Numbered from the stretch's first letter, positions 39,925 through 54,428 are shown. The stretch: DNA of 64,000 bases from Psoroptes ovis (GCA_002943765.1 PQWQ01000007.1:2606501-2670500), one strand, 5' to 3'. Translations and numbers: made by a program. Notes: generated by a model not told the origin, from the sequence alone.

Positions 39925-42900
39925 TTTATGATTTGATTACCTTGTAGTGATAATTTGCGAACAAAAAAAAATTGAATTGAAGATCAAATAATAATCATCA
40001 AAGATATTTAAATGGCAACCATTGCTGTTGAATGCTGCTTTTCAAACACAAAATGCAAAGATATTTTCGAATGTTTTTGGCCATCAACAACGACAACAAC
40101 AACGATGATAGCAAAAGACCAAAACACACACAGACACACCATCAACAAATACACAAGTGAAGAGCACAGTTATGCAGTTTTGTGTGTGTGTGTGTTTGGG
40201 CAAAGAGAAATAAATCTGTTTTCTCATAATGATTTAAATGTTGAGTGAACTACGAACTTGCCAACAGCAGCAACAACAACCTCGTACACCAACCACACAG
40301 AAACACACACACAAACACACATTTAGTCACCATTCAACTAATACAAACAAATTGATATAATGAATGAAACTAAAGTTTTCGAGCCAATGAACCACCACCA
40401 TTTAGCCACCAACGATACATACACACATTCACACTCTACCATCCATCGTCGTTGTTTACATCATCATCAATCGATTGGTCGATTGAGTGATTGATCAGCA
40501 CCCAAACAAAATAATTGCCTTTATTTTCTTCTTTAAAATTTTGACATATTGATTCGTTTTACCATTCAAACAAACAATGATCGTAATTATTTGAACAAAC
40601 AATGACATGTCGCAACGAATAATTATAATCATCATAAATGATTATTATTTGAAACAAATAAATCTTTTTGTTTCCTCCTCTTATGATATTTGGTGGTTGT
40701 AAAGTGCATTTTTCATTTTAACACCAAGACGACACTCTAAAATTGTCTGAGTGAGTTTGCGACATCCTCTTTGATTTTAATTTCCTCTTTTCACTTCTTG
40801 TGTAGCCATACTGATGATGATAATAATCATAATTTAATGTTGATGATGATAATGACTGTATGATGATCATGATGACTGAATGATCAACATTGATAATTGA
40901 ATAATTGAATTAAATGGCTAGCGTGAAATAGGAAATTTTTTCATATTTTTTCCAAGCATAAAAACAACAGATGATGAGTAACAATGACAAGTTGACAAGT
41001 ACAAAAAATTTCAATAATAAAACACGGATAATTGATTGATATCTTCTTTTTTTGTTCATTGTTCATAACTGAATCAATTATTTACATTTAAATTTCGATT
41101 TAATTTGATCTGATTCGATACGATATGATTTTCTACTTCTGGTTCGTTCGCTGATATTGCTTGTTGATTACCAAACATATGATGGTCATATGTGTTAGCT
41201 TTGAGTTTTAAAAAATGAAATTAAATGAAAGCATATGATAATAATGGGTGAATCAAATATCAAATCAATGTATAATCGATTACCATTTGAATTTAATTAT
41301 TAAAAAAAAATGGTCAAATCAATGCCAGATGTTTTGATCATATTCGATCTTGAGAAAATTGATTGAATTAAGCCTCCGGGGTGTTCTTGCGTGTTTTCGC
41401 AAGGTGTGGCATTTGTGTCCGATTACAATTCGACCACCATCAATGATTTTTTTCTCATTGATAATCGAATAATCAATGATTATTGATGTAACGATTTTGG
41501 TGATATTTGATCGTAACCATTTGTAAATTTGAATCTAAATCAGTGATTTTGTTTCCACCACCGAAAAAATTCTCTGTTCAACCATTCGGTGATTTATGAT
41601 TTGTTTATTTTTATTCATTTTTTGCTTTAACATACAAATTTCAAATACAAAATCAGTCCGTGTAAATCATGTTTGGATAATTGCCATTAATTTGAATTGA
41701 ACGAAAACAGAATTATTTTGTCTGAATTAGCAGAAAATTTTACTTTGAATTTCTGGTGATAGCATATTGCACAATTAATGATTGAATGGAATGGAAATAT
41801 GAAGAGGTGATTGACACTAGAAATTATTACATTGACATGTTATTAATCTTTGTTTTAAAAAATGAAATTATCATCGAATATGATTGTAAATATAATTGGT
41901 AATAATGTAGCAATCATTAGCAGGGGCAACCTGTTGATTCAATAATTTTTTTTGCCTAAATTTTCTTGAAATTATCTTGGATTCATTGTTCAACAAATGT
42001 GAAATCGAATTGAATCAATCATTGATTTAGTAAAAAACAATGGAACAATTAAAACAAAACAGATAATACCTTATGTCGATTGTCATTAATCAATGAAAAT
42101 TGATCATTAATCAGCTTTAATGTGTATTGATTCATTTTTAAAATCATGTTTGAATTATCAATGAAAACAGTGAACTCAAAGGGAAAAATGTGGATCATCC
42201 CCTAGTAATGATGGAAACATGACAATTAATCAATCGATTATCGTCATAAATCAATGAATTAAATTGAATTTAATGGAATTCAATTGAATCAAATTAATGA
42301 ATGAATGGGTTGAAATTGATGATCATTAATGAATTAATAAGAATCAATTCAATATTTTAAATTACATAAATTAAAAAATTGAATTCGAGAAAATAATCTT
42401 CAAATCAATGATTTTCATATGAAATTCAAGAGAACTTTTGAGAAAATTTGTACAATTTAATTTTAGTACGATCATCATTTTTAAAATTCCTCAATGTTTA
42501 CGATGATCAATGTAAAATAAATAAATAATCAAATTGCTTCGAGGAAACCAAAAACATGTTTTTTGTTTGTTTATTTGTGAAAAGAAGTAAATATTTCCCC
42601 ATTTTCCACCGAACATATTCATTCATTTCGAAACCAGAAGATAATAAAACATTGAATTGAATTTAACAATTGAATTGCTGGTCATTTATTCATTGATAAA
42701 ACATTGAAATGATTGAAATTAATTTAATTCGAATGTTTATTTTTTTTCTTTTATTAGTTGTACTTTATGATTATCATCGAATAAAACTGTACATGGTTAT
42801 TATCATCATCATGAACATTTAGCAAAGCTATGCAACAGATATTGGGTAATGTTCTTGATGTAATGTTTTTTTTCAATAAATCTATAATTATTTTTGATGG

Positions 42901-43051
42901 TCATCATTGTTTGATGGTCATTCTGGATGATCATGACCTGTTTTAAATGATTTATTTAATTTTGAAGCAAGTAATTTCATGTTTACAACCAATTATTGAT
43001 TTAAAATTCGAACAAGTGTTGTTTTGGTTAGTTTTTCTTGCCAAATCAAAA
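39925..43051. other. intergenic, no supportable gene
   Basis: AT-rich intergenic DNA holding the probable 5' leader of the 39.2 kb gene at its left edge. It contains CA/GT and CAA/CAG-rich tracts (about 40080-40330) and a small GC stem CTTGCG...CGCAAG at 41386-41403. No ORF in it looks coding. Confidence 0.55.
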
Positions 43052-43925
43052 TCAAATATCATCTAAATCCATATCACGTGATTTAACCAACGGTATACAT
43101 GCTGAACGTGCTCTTATTCTTGTTGCTATTTGTCTTCGTTGCTCGGTAATCAAAGCCATTAATATAAATGTGAATAATAATATTATGATTACAACTAAAA
43201 TTATAAATGGTGATGGTAGTAATGATGACCATGATAATTGTTGTGTTGATGATGTAGAAGTTGATGATGATGATGGTGTCATCAATGATGTATTGCTAAA
43301 TGATAAATATCCGTTTAAATAATCTGTCATTGATTTATTCAGCGAATCATTCATTACGCGTACGACCACAAATAATAGGATTAGATAAAGTATCCATGAT
43401 AAAGCCATTAATCCCATTATTGACATTGATTCAAATATGACGGCAAATATAAAAATCAAATTGAATATGATTAAAATCAATAACACCAATAATGGTCGTG
43501 GATCGAATGTATCATTTTCTATCGAATCATTAGTCATTTTGGATTGACCATTATGTGTTAACAGCCATGTTGAAAGTTTATGTAGTAATTTAGATAAAAA
43601 TGTACTATTCATCGTTTGAGAATGTTGCATATGATCATTATCATTTGAGGCAGCTAATTGATTCAATTGTGACAAACTAAAACTTTCACCAGTTTGATGA
43701 TCATAATGAATATGATTTGATGGCCATTCAGTATGATGATGATGATGTGCATAGATTCGAGCAATCATTTCAGGTGTACGTTCATTCCATACGCCAAACA
43801 ATTCATCCATGGCCATCGTATAAATTTGATAACGTATCCAATATTCACCGATTGAGCCAATTATTGCCGTTATTATTTCGGCAATGAGGCCAAATTTTAC
43901 GATCAATTTGATTGTACAACGCATT
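43052..43925 (-). CDS. four-TM membrane protein with large glycosylation-site-rich first loop
   Basis: 290 residues starting at ATG 43922-43924. The frame continues upstream in the DNA, but a strong acceptor (CTCTCTTTCAAAG|A) ends one base before this ATG, and the spliced leader has an in-frame stop, which fixes the start. TM segments lie at about 7-29, 145-164, 168-190 and 239-260. The 115-residue loop after TM1 has a His run (60-64) and N-glycosylation sequons (NST 106, NDS 132, NDT 137), suggesting an extracellular face; a Ser/Thr-rich second loop has NTS at 211. The basic tail (ITEQRRQIATRIRAR) suits a cytoplasmic end. The order TM, large loop, TM-TM, loop, TM recalls tetraspan-type proteins, but the CCG signature of tetraspanins (whose large loop is the second) is absent. 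The family is unknown. Confidence 0.75.
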
Positions 43926-44038
43926 CTTTGAAAGAGAGAACAATTTTTAATTGATATTATCATCATGATAACGAAATGAAAAACACCTACGATGATCGTG
44001 ATGGTGATGATGAAAATTCAAGCCAAAAAAAAACTTAC
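43926..44038 (-). other. 5' leader intron of the 43-kb membrane gene
   Basis: The donor CTTAAG|GTAAGTTTT (GT at 44037-44038) and acceptor TTCTCTCTTTCAAAG give a 113-bp GT-AG intron. Its exon upstream (from 44039 leftward in transcript sense) is noncoding, with an in-frame TAA just before the joined ATG. Confidence 0.6.
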
Positions 44039-44239
44039 CTTAAGATGGATTAGAAATATCAGATTTTATTTTAAATCACAAGTCATAAATGGTGAAATAT
44101 GGACGGATGATATAAAAAAAGATTTTTCGCAAACAAACGACGAATTTAGTCGAAAATTTTACATTTGCGAAATAGCAACACCACAACCACAACAACATCA
44201 ACAATGAAATGAGCAAAAATTAAAGACACATTTGATTTT

Positions 44240-46619
44240 AATTTGATCACAAACCAGCCAATCATATGTTGCAAGAAATCAAGGAAAATATTCAAATATC
44301 AATTCGTTTATTGTCGTTGTGGTTGTTGTTGGTCAATTTTCGTTGATTGATTGATAGATCGATTGGTTGTTTGGTTCACAAATTGGTATAATGGGCAGAA
44401 TAGATTCACGGAATTCGATCGAAGAATGCTGGAAAAACATTTACAAAAAGGTATATCACAAAATAATTTTCTTAAATGAATTGTGAAATAAGAACATGAT
44501 CACATTTGAAATGACAATATATTTGAAGGCAAATTTAAATCATGGTGTTTGCATGTCGGCGGAGGTGTATGTATATCGATAACAGGAGCAACAATAACGA
44601 TGATAATTTTGACAAAGTAATTAAATTTCAGTTATTTTTAGCGTATCGGTGTCGTTTTTCATGATTATTTACCATTCATTCATTCATTGATTCATATATT
44701 TCACATTATCATTAACATTGATTGTTTACTTTAAATGTGATCATATAATTTTGATTGTGTGACACATCTGATCCTGTCAATCATCGAACACATTGGTCAA
44801 ACAATGACATTCAAAATTCATTCGAAGCATTCACTGATGAATTGAATACCATTTTTCTCGATAATTCAATCGATCGATTGATTGAATTTGTTTGTTTGTT
44901 TAATCAACAACAGTAAAGGTATTGTTTTGATGATCAGTTATGCATACACATGAACACAATGATCGTGAACACTATTAATGTTGGCCGTCATCATCATTGT
45001 CGATGATTATACTATACTGTATTGTCAATGTCACCGTATTAAGATTTCAAAATATAACCAGAAATTCTTTTTATTATTATTATTATTTGGTTTACTTTTA
45101 CATGTCACACATTTATATGTCAATACTCTTGATGAAATTTCGAAGGAAAAAAAATTTTAAAAAATAAATGAACAAAACATGAAATCTTCGTGATTGTTGT
45201 TGTTGTGGTTGTCGTAGTCGTCGTGGAGCAACAACAATGAAGCTTAAATGATTATTTTCTAAAAAAATTAAATCAAATTCAGAGCAAACCACAATTGGCT
45301 TTGATTCAATTCATCAACAAAATATAACAAAATGCCGAATCTTTACTGTTGCTGATGATGATGATGATCATTGCAAGTAATCATCATTTATTTAATGTGT
45401 TTTGATTGTAACCATAACAATTCACATCTTAACACACACAGAAACATGCATACAAACAAACAAACAAATTCATCAAGCATCTTTGTGATGATCAAATGTC
45501 GTTTTTGTTGATCATTTTTAAATGATTAAATTAACTTGAATTTTGGAAGAAGAAGATGGAAAATGATGAAGAAAACTAGATCACTTGGCATTGTGTGCTG
45601 CATGTGTGTGTGTATGGAGCATTAATTGATGATAATAATTGAACAATAAACGATAGCTTCGAAGCTTCGAACGGAGAAATGATTATTTGACCGATGATAA
45701 TTGTTGCAAAATGGTCGACCATCAATCCATCTATGTTATGAAACGATTAAATCAAGCAGATCGATCCATTCGATATTGAATGACAAATGGTAAATGTTTG
45801 TGTTCGATGTGAATTTAATGTTTTCGTACTGAAATGCATTATGTTCGTGCCTATTTCGATGTTTTCATTTATTATTTTTTATTTTACCATCTTTGATTGT
45901 GAATTGTGATTTTTTTCATTCTCATTTTTCGTATGTTTGTATTCACATGTATTTCGTTTATTCGGATTTTCACAAAACTACAACAACAGTGGCCAGCAGG
46001 TGATTGCTGCTGTATCTTTGGGTAATAGCAATAATAATAATAATTCAAACGGTATCATGGATGCAAAATTTAAAATAGAAAAATAATGGTAAATCATTTC
46101 TCTTTACGATTAGCGTCGAAATTCTTCGTTAAAACACTGAATAATCAAAAGGCGGAGATATTTGTTGTTTTCTGACCGAAAAAATTCGGGAAAAAAACCG
46201 AAAGAGATAAACGTTAACCTGACCTAAAGACCGTCATTTCATTTGATTGTTTCGTTTTTTTTTCAATTTATTTTTATTTGATTGAATCAAGATGGCAAAA
46301 AGAAAAATTTGCCATCGACGGGGTTCTTCGCTATAACGATTCGATTGCTTTTTTCAATCATATCATTCATTTATCCATTCATTCATTGAAACATTCTTTT
46401 GTTCGATTTAAAATAAGATTTTCTTTTGTTTATTATTTTTTTTTCGGTTGTCGATATTTTTGTCATCATAATCAACAATCATCCATTGGATTGTATGGCT
46501 CACAATTCAAACACATTTGACCTGATCAAAAATTTTTTGAAAATTTCAAATTTAGATCAGAACATCTGAAACAAATTGAATTTAATTAAAAATCAAAAAT
46601 GTTGATTAGATTGATGATC
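44240..46619. other. intergenic, no supportable gene
   Basis: AT-rich sequence with ATG/CAT and GTT/GTC tracts. It presumably includes the promoter of the gene at 43 kb on its left and the 3' UTR of the gene at 46.6 kb on its right. Nothing in it was recognised as coding. Confidence 0.5.
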
Positions 46620-48273
46620 TTAATAATAATGATGATAATAATTTCGATCATAATAGTATTGATGCTGTTGGCTATTATTTTGTTCAAGATTAATTAATGA
46701 TTGTTGTTGCTGTTGATGATGATGATGTTGATGAGGTTGTTCGGATGTAAATGCCGAATCAAAATAGTGTTGGTGTTGTTGCTGCTGCTGCTGATGATGA
46801 TCATGATAATGTTGATGTTGTTGATGATTATGATGATGGTAGAGGTGAGGATCAGAAACACTCATATTATTATTATAATAATTATCATTATCAATAAATG
46901 ATTTTTGTTGTATTGTTAGATCTGAATTTTGATTATTTCTATTCGATGGCTGATCCTGATAATGAAATTGTTGTTGCTGTTGTTGTTGCATTTGTTTTTC
47001 ATTATCATTAGATTGATCATTTGAATTATTGATAACAAATTTAGATGATTGGTTTGATTTACATCTCGACATTTCGACAGAAGATTCTGATTCTTTTCGC
47101 CTATCAAAGCTTTCATTCGATCGACGGCGTGAATCAATTGTTGATGATGATCGTCTATGACGATAATGACGACGATGACGATTTCGTTGATAATTATGTT
47201 GATGTAAATCTTGTGATAATTGTTGGACGACACTTAATAAACTTCCATGTCGTTTTGTATCACTTTGTTTTCGTGTATTTGAATGTTCATCATTATCATT
47301 ATCATGGCAAGATTGACCGTCATTATGTTCTGTAGTTTTTAATTTATTAGCACTAATTATCTGTAATTCATTATTTGTACTTTTGTCATCATTTTCCTTT
47401 TCATCATCTTCAGTTCCGGATATCATAATTGAAGGTGGACTTTTAGCAACTATAGGTGATAATTGGCCACCATAACGTTTTTGATGAGGCATTTGTCTTG
47501 AAGTGATTGATGAACTTGGTGATGCAGGCGATTGTGTTTTTAGCCGATGATGATGTCCATGGCGATGACGATGTCGATCAAACATTTGAGATAATCGCCG
47601 TTGATGTTCTAGTTGTTTTTCAATATAAATAATTCGTTTATTTCTAATTAATGTTAGTAAATAAATCAATCCAGTGATTTCGCCAATAGATGCTGAACAA
47701 ATTATTGATGATTCCATCATTGAATATTGACCAAATGTAATTAAATTATAAACAAGTAGAATGGCTAAAAATATTGCCATCACTATGATACCGATGATAT
47801 TTTCATGAACAAGCATATAATTGTATACAAACGTAAATACAATCATCAATATCAGCAACATTGCAATCATAAACAAACTGATTGTATAAATTTTTTCCGA
47901 TGTGGTCGGTGATGAGCCAAATAAACGACCTAAACGATCATAAAGTATTACTTTATGTATGATTGCATGAAGTAAATCATAGATTAAAAAGCTTGTCCTT
48001 TTTTAAATCAAAGACAATCAAAAACAATAAGAAAAATCGAGGAATTTAATTAATTTTCAAATGATATTCATTGAAAAATGATTGAAAAATTTCAAATTTT
48101 GAGTAAAAAAAAAGCAAATTCTCGAACCTTGTCGTAAACAATATCGCTTGTAATATTTGCATTGCAATAAATTTTTCCATTGTTTCCGAACTATCCGATC
48201 GATTTGATCGTGAACGTTGTTGTTGTTGTTGTTGCTGCTGTTGAACAATGTTCAAACGTTGATTGCTTGCCAT
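46620..48273 (-). CDS. multi-TM membrane protein with very long Gln/His/Asn-rich tail
   Basis: Two exons, 48128-48273 and 46620-47997, with a 130-bp GT-AG intron, encode 507 residues. The join (ACAAG|GTTCG donor to AAAAAG|GACAAG acceptor) is in phase and makes Arg49. An N-terminal Gln run (11-19) precedes a hydrophobic stretch at about 35-63 split by the junction, then TM segments at about 86-111, 115-135 and 145-166. The tail of more than 320 residues is highly polar: Arg/His-rich near 190-205, Ser/Arg-rich in the middle, and dominated by Gln and His runs at the end, finishing in a Tyr/His-rich stretch. Such tails occur in arthropod scaffolds and condensate-forming proteins, but no function can be named. 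The weak donor makes the exon join likely rather than certain; the downstream exon alone is open for 418 codons. Confidence 0.75.
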
Positions 48274-51200
48274 TATTTTGTTTTTGTTTTTAATTAATTA
48301 AAATCAAAATTAATTAATTTCAAATTTCAAATTCAAGAAAATAAGAAGAATTCGATTCAATTAATTTTTGAAGCGAATGAAAAAATTATCAAAAATGCTG
48401 TCAATTATTCGAGCAAAGCACAAAATATCCATCAACCATTCAATACCAAGAATGAAGTATTAAAAAAAAATTTTGACCGATTGTCAAAATCATTGATCTA
48501 AATCGATTGATTAATTCAATTTTCTCTTCTTGTTCACAGAATTTCATTGTTTTCTTCTGTGTTCAGTTTAATCGATACATTTTCTATTCGATGATGCTGA
48601 TGCTGATGATCCTGATGATTTTTGATGATTTAAATGATTTTAAATGCAATGGATGATGATGATAATGATCCTAATACATTAACCAATCAACAATGAGATG
48701 CGCAATGAATGATGCGTCAATGATCATTGTATTCTATTTGCGATGATGATGATGATGGCTGGCTTAGCCGATTCGTTTTTCCATCGTTGTTGTTGTTGTA
48801 TGGTTCAGAATTATTGGTCGAATAATACAACACAACGCCCAACATGTCCAAGATGTTCGATGTTTCAATACTTATTCGTAGACTTGAAAGCCGAATAAAT
48901 GCATAGAATTTAGAACATTTATTTATTTCTCCTTCATCTTTGCTCCAACTAAGAATATCTGGTTGTTTGTCGTTTTGTATGTGTTTGCATACAAACAACA
49001 ACAACAATAATCTATAACACATAACAAATGATTGCCAGCGTTGTTGCTGATGGTTATTGTCGATGGCTAAATCGCTGAAACGAACAATTGAATTTAGATG
49101 GTAAAAAACAGAGGAAGAGAAAGGGAAATAACGAGAATAAATATGATCTATGTTATACTATTATTGTTGTTGTCGTAACCATTTTGGCCTTCATACATTC
49201 TAACATTCATGTAAATCAATAATCTACAAGCCGATTCATATATTTTATTTGTATATTTCTTGTTTCATACATATATTTTCCATACATTCCGATATAAATC
49301 TTTTTTTTTCTACAATCTGGCGATCGGATCGGAAAAATACCGAATGATTGATGTGATGATCATTGCCATCATCATCAACATCAACATCGAAATCATGATC
49401 ATCATTCATCAACCATTCAACAAATCGACTTGAACAACATTATTACCATTTATTTATTTCAGAAGAATGCATGTAAGAATAAGAATAAAAATAAAAAATG
49501 CACAATTGTCAAATTAAATTGAGACATTTTCATTTTCAAACATAAATTTTTCGGGTTCATACCCGAAAAATTAAAACGAAAAAAAAGACATTTATTCTTC
49601 ATTGTATTATTATTATTTTTTCTATCAAATGAATGATGTATTTTAGTGTGTTTGGCGCATTTTTTATATTTCCAAGTCAAGAGTTTAATATCATTTCGGT
49701 CCTTTCATTTTCTCTTTGGCAAATTAGCACAAAGCTTTTGTTTTTGTTCATTGCAATTGCTGTTGCTGCTGCTGCTGCTGAAGTTGATGTCGATCTCGAT
49801 GATGATGATGTTGCAGATGATGATGATCGCAATCATCATTTATAAATTAAGCCATTCATTATATTCAATTAAAAACAATGTTCATTAATTTTAACTTTTT
49901 GTTTTTCTCATTTTTTTCGGGTCCAAACAGATGTGAACATAACAGCTTTGCATACACTGGTCTGATTATGATGATCATAATCATTAAACATCATATTTAA
50001 GCGTATTCAGCAACATGAACAGCAACTTACGATCTCCGAAATCCTCGAATCAATACGACAAAGCTTTAAAAATTGCAACAAAATTTCCGGTCGTCTTCAG
50101 TTGTTCGCTTCGTTGATTTTTAAATAAAATTTTTTCAAAAATGTTTCAAATGTCTTGAATTGCCTTGAAATGTTTCAAACAAATGAATTTCCACCAATAA
50201 CTTTTGTTTATTGTTCCATCAAACATCGGAATAAAACAAAAAAAACGAAAACAAAAGTCATTGAAATATGATTGATTGATTATGTAATAATAATAATATC
50301 AAATGAAAATAATCGAAATACGCAAATATTGATTGATATTTCCGAAATGTTTTGAGTTAGTCATCTTGTTTTTATTCAGCTTCGGCGAAGTTTGTCCAAA
50401 GATAGTGAAACTGGTCTTCGGCCAAACAGCAGAATCAGCGAAAATCTCAAAAATTTCATTGAAATACTTTTTCAAATATAATTGAATCAAACAATCGAAG
50501 AAATAATAATCAAATACAAATCAATTATTCGTTGAAAAGCCGAAATCATTATTAAATCATCGATGTTTAATGTTTATTTGATTATTTTGATGATTTGCCG
50601 GAATATTCTATCGAAAATTTGTTTCAAATTTATTCTATATTCATGTTCAATCGATCCTGTATCATTATTATATCGACATGTTCGTTGATCGCTTGCCGAT
50701 TACCGAATTCTGAACAAGATTTAGGATGTTACCGAATAATCTGGGGGTAGGGATTCTACGAGTTTTAAATTTAAATTTAAATTCAAATCTGAAATCAATT
50801 TCCACATTTGCAAAATGCAAAAACATTACGAATCCGTCTGTTTGTTACATAATCATGAGCATCTCAGGGTTAAAAGGTCTATCTGGAGCCAAATGATTGA
50901 ATGAATGAAATGAAATCCCGAAATGATTTTGTATCGATTATTTCTTCGCGCACACATCTTTGATCTAATTCCTCCTTGGGTATTTTTTCTCATGGATGTT
51001 TCAGATGTTTTTGAATGTTTCAAATGCTTCGAACAACAACAAATGGATCAATGAATGAATGAACCGAAAACAAAGGCGAAAAAAAATGCGAAAATCAACA
51101 ATATTTGTCCAAAATACGAAATTCCGATTAGAATGATACGCACAGACAGAGTCAAAGATAGAGAAATGAACAAATACAGATTGCAAATACACACAAACAA

Positions 51201-53201
51201 ATCATTTAACACAAGAATTTAACTGAAAATCGAAATCGAGAGTGAAAAAAAATCAAAACACAGCTTGTATTTGTGTGCCAAATGGCTTCAGAAAAAATGG
51301 TAAAACATTTGAAACGATTAACAAATGAAAATAATCGTTACATCAATACACTGAAATATTGGAACACAAGCTGAAATCGTAATGCAACACACTCACACAC
51401 ACCATATAACCAGATGAAGGCACCGAAAAAAATGTTTCGAGAAAAACAAAAAAATATTGAAATCTGAAAATGGAAAGTGAATCTGAAATGCTATCCACAC
51501 TATCAACACACACACACATTCGTTCAACCAAGCCAAACAATGATTAACAATGGTTTTTTGAAAACAAAATCGAAAAAAAAATCCATGAAAAACAAAAACA
51601 TCACAAGTCACCAGTTCCGGCAATCACAATCCAAAGATATTCTTGCTCTGGCTTTCTGAGCTTTTTTCCGATAAATTAAATCGATTTTTCTGATTTTTCA
51701 CTTTTTTTTGGTCGTTTTCGTCGATTTCTACTGTTCGTGGCTCGCTATTCTTGATATGTTTTGCCATACAAAGTTGATGACAAAGTGAAAAATGTAGCGA
51801 ATCGGAATACTTGGGGCCAGAATGTTTCGATTATTGTCGTTTGTTTTTGCATGTTTCGGTACACATTGGATCGTTGATCATGATTGATCAGAAATGATAA
51901 GAATCGATCATCATCATTATCATCATCAAGATGTTCACAATAGTTGTCCATGGTGACGATTATTATTGCATAACATTTGATTTGATTCCATAAAACGATT
52001 AACATGTGAATGTAATCATACAATCATAATTATATCAATTGATTTCATTGATTTATTCTGAATTCAATGACAATTTAATCAATTAAGTTTATGTTTGAAT
52101 ATGCTTGAAGAATTGATTATTATTCTTAAAATCGATTCGTAAGAATAGAAGGGATCGATTCGGGAAAAACTGGGACATATCGAGATGATACGAAACGAAT
52201 GGTCTGATGTGGCTTGGATGATTCAAATGGATAAATCTGTTTTTCGTTAATTATCGATTTCGATCAATTCATTATTTCCATCTTCGTCTTGATGATTATC
52301 TTTTGGGCTATTAATTTTTCAATGTTGAAAATTTCATTGATTTCCTTCTACATTCTACAATAATAATTGAATAATTAATTTTGAAAATCTTGAAGAATTA
52401 TTTCCCATTTATTCAATTACATATCATTCGGAATTTCAATGAATAATAATGATAATGATGTAATTCGTATTGCGTGTCCAATGGATGATCATTGATTGTT
52501 TAGACATTCTTGGGTCTTGTTTTTCTTCTAAAATCATTTGACTTTGTTTAAGTTTGTCGTCGAAAATGGAAAAAAAATGATTTTCAATTAAACAAATGCT
52601 CGGACATTGTCCGCTCATGTTTGTTTCATTTATTGTTCCATTTTCAATTCATTTTCATTCATTTCATTTCGTTGTTGAATTAAATAATCATTTTAATTAT
52701 ATAAAAAAATGATGTCTCGAAAATGATCACATTTTAAATGTTTTTGAATGATTACTTTTTTGTCGACATTCCAAGCATTTCTCATTCATATGCCCCCTCG
52801 AACATTTACATCGAATACGGAATTCGTAATGGTCATCATTATCATCACCGTCTTTTTGTCGTTTTGAAATGATTGCAAAGACATTTGATATAATTTAATA
52901 GCTTATGATGGTCTGCGACCGAATGCGGACAGATGGCGTATTCAAATTGATCAATTTGAAATTCGATGATTTTGAAAATTCAGAAAATTCAATTCTAATT
53001 TGGTGATTTGGGGTAAAATTTGTAAAATTTTTATTTGAAACCACCGAAAAAAACTATGATATTTGAACAAATAACTGTAAATAATCCGAACAAAATTGAA
53101 AAAAAAACAAATCAAATAAAATCAAAATAAACAAAATATCAGAAAACAAAATCGGAAAAATGACTACAAATATCGGTGCATTTTTTTTAAATGGTAAAGG
53201 A
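48274..53201. other. intergenic, one weak ORF
   Basis: About 4.9 kb, AT-rich, with ATG/CAT and CA tracts. The only ORF worth naming is 48717-49022 (-, 101 codons), with mixed composition and an Asn/Ser-rich end; it has no recognised motif and could be a chance frame or terminal exon. A patch of mixed base composition at 50690-50760 has no tRNA fold that I could draw. Confidence 0.5.
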
Positions 53202-54428
53202 TTAAGTGGTCAAACAATTTCTTGCACAACTTTTATTCATCACAATTAACGAACGATTATTGTTATTATTATTATTATTCGGATGATGATTATTATTATT
53301 CTGATAATTTGACAATAATCGTTGATTTTGATCACCATCGACAACATCTTCATTCAATGCCAATTGTTGTTGTTGCTGGCTCTGTTGTTCTTGACCATTA
53401 GCTAGATTTGTATTATTATCATTATTGGTCATTTCATTCATTTCAATTGCATGACCATTCGATAGTGTGCGAACATGATCAGCATGATTTCTACCATTTA
53501 CTTGTTGTTGCTGCTGCTGCTGATGATGATCATAATGTTGATATTGATAACCATAAATTCGGCGTGGATATTTTCGCAAAAGTATTGTGTAAATTATTGC
53601 TAATATTGTTTCCAACATACTGAATGATATTTCAATTAAATCAGTTTTAGTCATCCATTCTAATAGCTGTTCACCATCCATTTCTTTGATTTCATAATGA
53701 AATCGTTCAACATCAGTCAATAAATGATATTTAAATAATATTATTCGACTATCATTATCCAGATTATCTTCGGAAAAAAATTGTCGAAATCGCAACAATA
53801 ATGAAATCAATGTTAATGTTGCAAAACAAAATATTGGACAAAAACTTTCTTTTTGAATAATGTAAATATAGATTGTACAATAAAGAATTTCGACAAATAT
53901 GATGCCGGCCACAATCGTAAATGTAAGCACATTAATTTGATGTTTATTTGAATGGTCTTCATGTTGATCATTGCCACTGTTTTCATTGTTTCGAAACGAT
54001 TCATCAGCAATATCAATATCAGATGAATCAATCAAAGCTTCAGCCTTAATCTCATTTGCATTGATATTGTCTGTAGCATTGACGATGGGGTTGATTGTCG
54101 TTGTCGATGACGAAGCATTCATCATATTTGATAGAATCATTTCTTCATTTGCAATTTCTTCATCAATACTCGGTATTAGGATACCTTCATCATCATCATT
54201 ATTACCATTATCATTACCATGATGAATATCTGGCGATGATGGATTACGATGTAAAATTGCGAAATCATTTTCGGATTGAAAATGTAATTCAACATAACGT
54301 CGTATGTAAAATTGTTTAATTACCATTAATTCAATAATAGTATACAGCAGAAAAATGAAGATGGTAAATATTAAACAAAATTTAACATTACGTCGTAAGT
54401 GATATGGATTCATTTTGAATCGTAGCAT
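53202..54428 (-). CDS. four-TM membrane protein with acidic loop and Gln/Asn-rich tail
   Basis: 408 residues from ATG at 54426-54428 (context AAAAAAATG); the frame is open ten codons further upstream but without an ATG. TM segments lie at about 16-37, 166-191, 196-213 and 264-284. The 125-residue first loop is rich in Asp/Glu/Asn with possible N-glycosylation sites (NAS near 104, NAT near 117). The tail (290-408) has Gln runs and an Asn/His run. Topology and loop proportions match the gene at 43 kb (large first loop, adjacent TM2-TM3, TM4, tail), and both begin with a short basic stretch ending VKF before TM1. This suggests a shared family by architecture, though overall identity is low by eye. 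A minus-strand acceptor (GTTGACAG|TCATTG) just upstream suggests a spliced leader or an extra N-terminal exon. Confidence 0.75.
   Translation of the reverse strand: MLRFKMNPYHLRRNVKFCLIFTIFIFLLYTIIELMVIKQFYIRRYVELHFQSENDFAILHRNPSSPDIHHGNDNGNNDDDEGILIPSIDEEIANEEMILSNMMNASSSTTTINPIVNATDNINANEIKAEALIDSSDIDIADESFRNNENSGNDQHEDHSNKHQINVLTFTIVAGIIFVEILYCTIYIYIIQKESFCPIFCFATLTLISLLLRFRQFFSEDNLDNDSRIILFKYHLLTDVERFHYEIKEMDGEQLLEWMTKTDLIEISFSMLETILAIIYTILLRKYPRRIYGYQYQHYDHHQQQQQQQVNGRNHADHVRTLSNGHAIEMNEMTNNDNNTNLANGQEQQSQQQQQLALNEDVVDGDQNQRLLSNYQNNNNHHPNNNNNNNNRSLIVMNKSCARNCLTT

Noticed and set aside
48717..49022. 101-codon minus-strand ORF
   Set aside because: Mixed composition is mildly suggestive, but there is no ATG context, motif or splice partner, and the end is Asn/Ser repeat. 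Left as a note in the intergenic entry.
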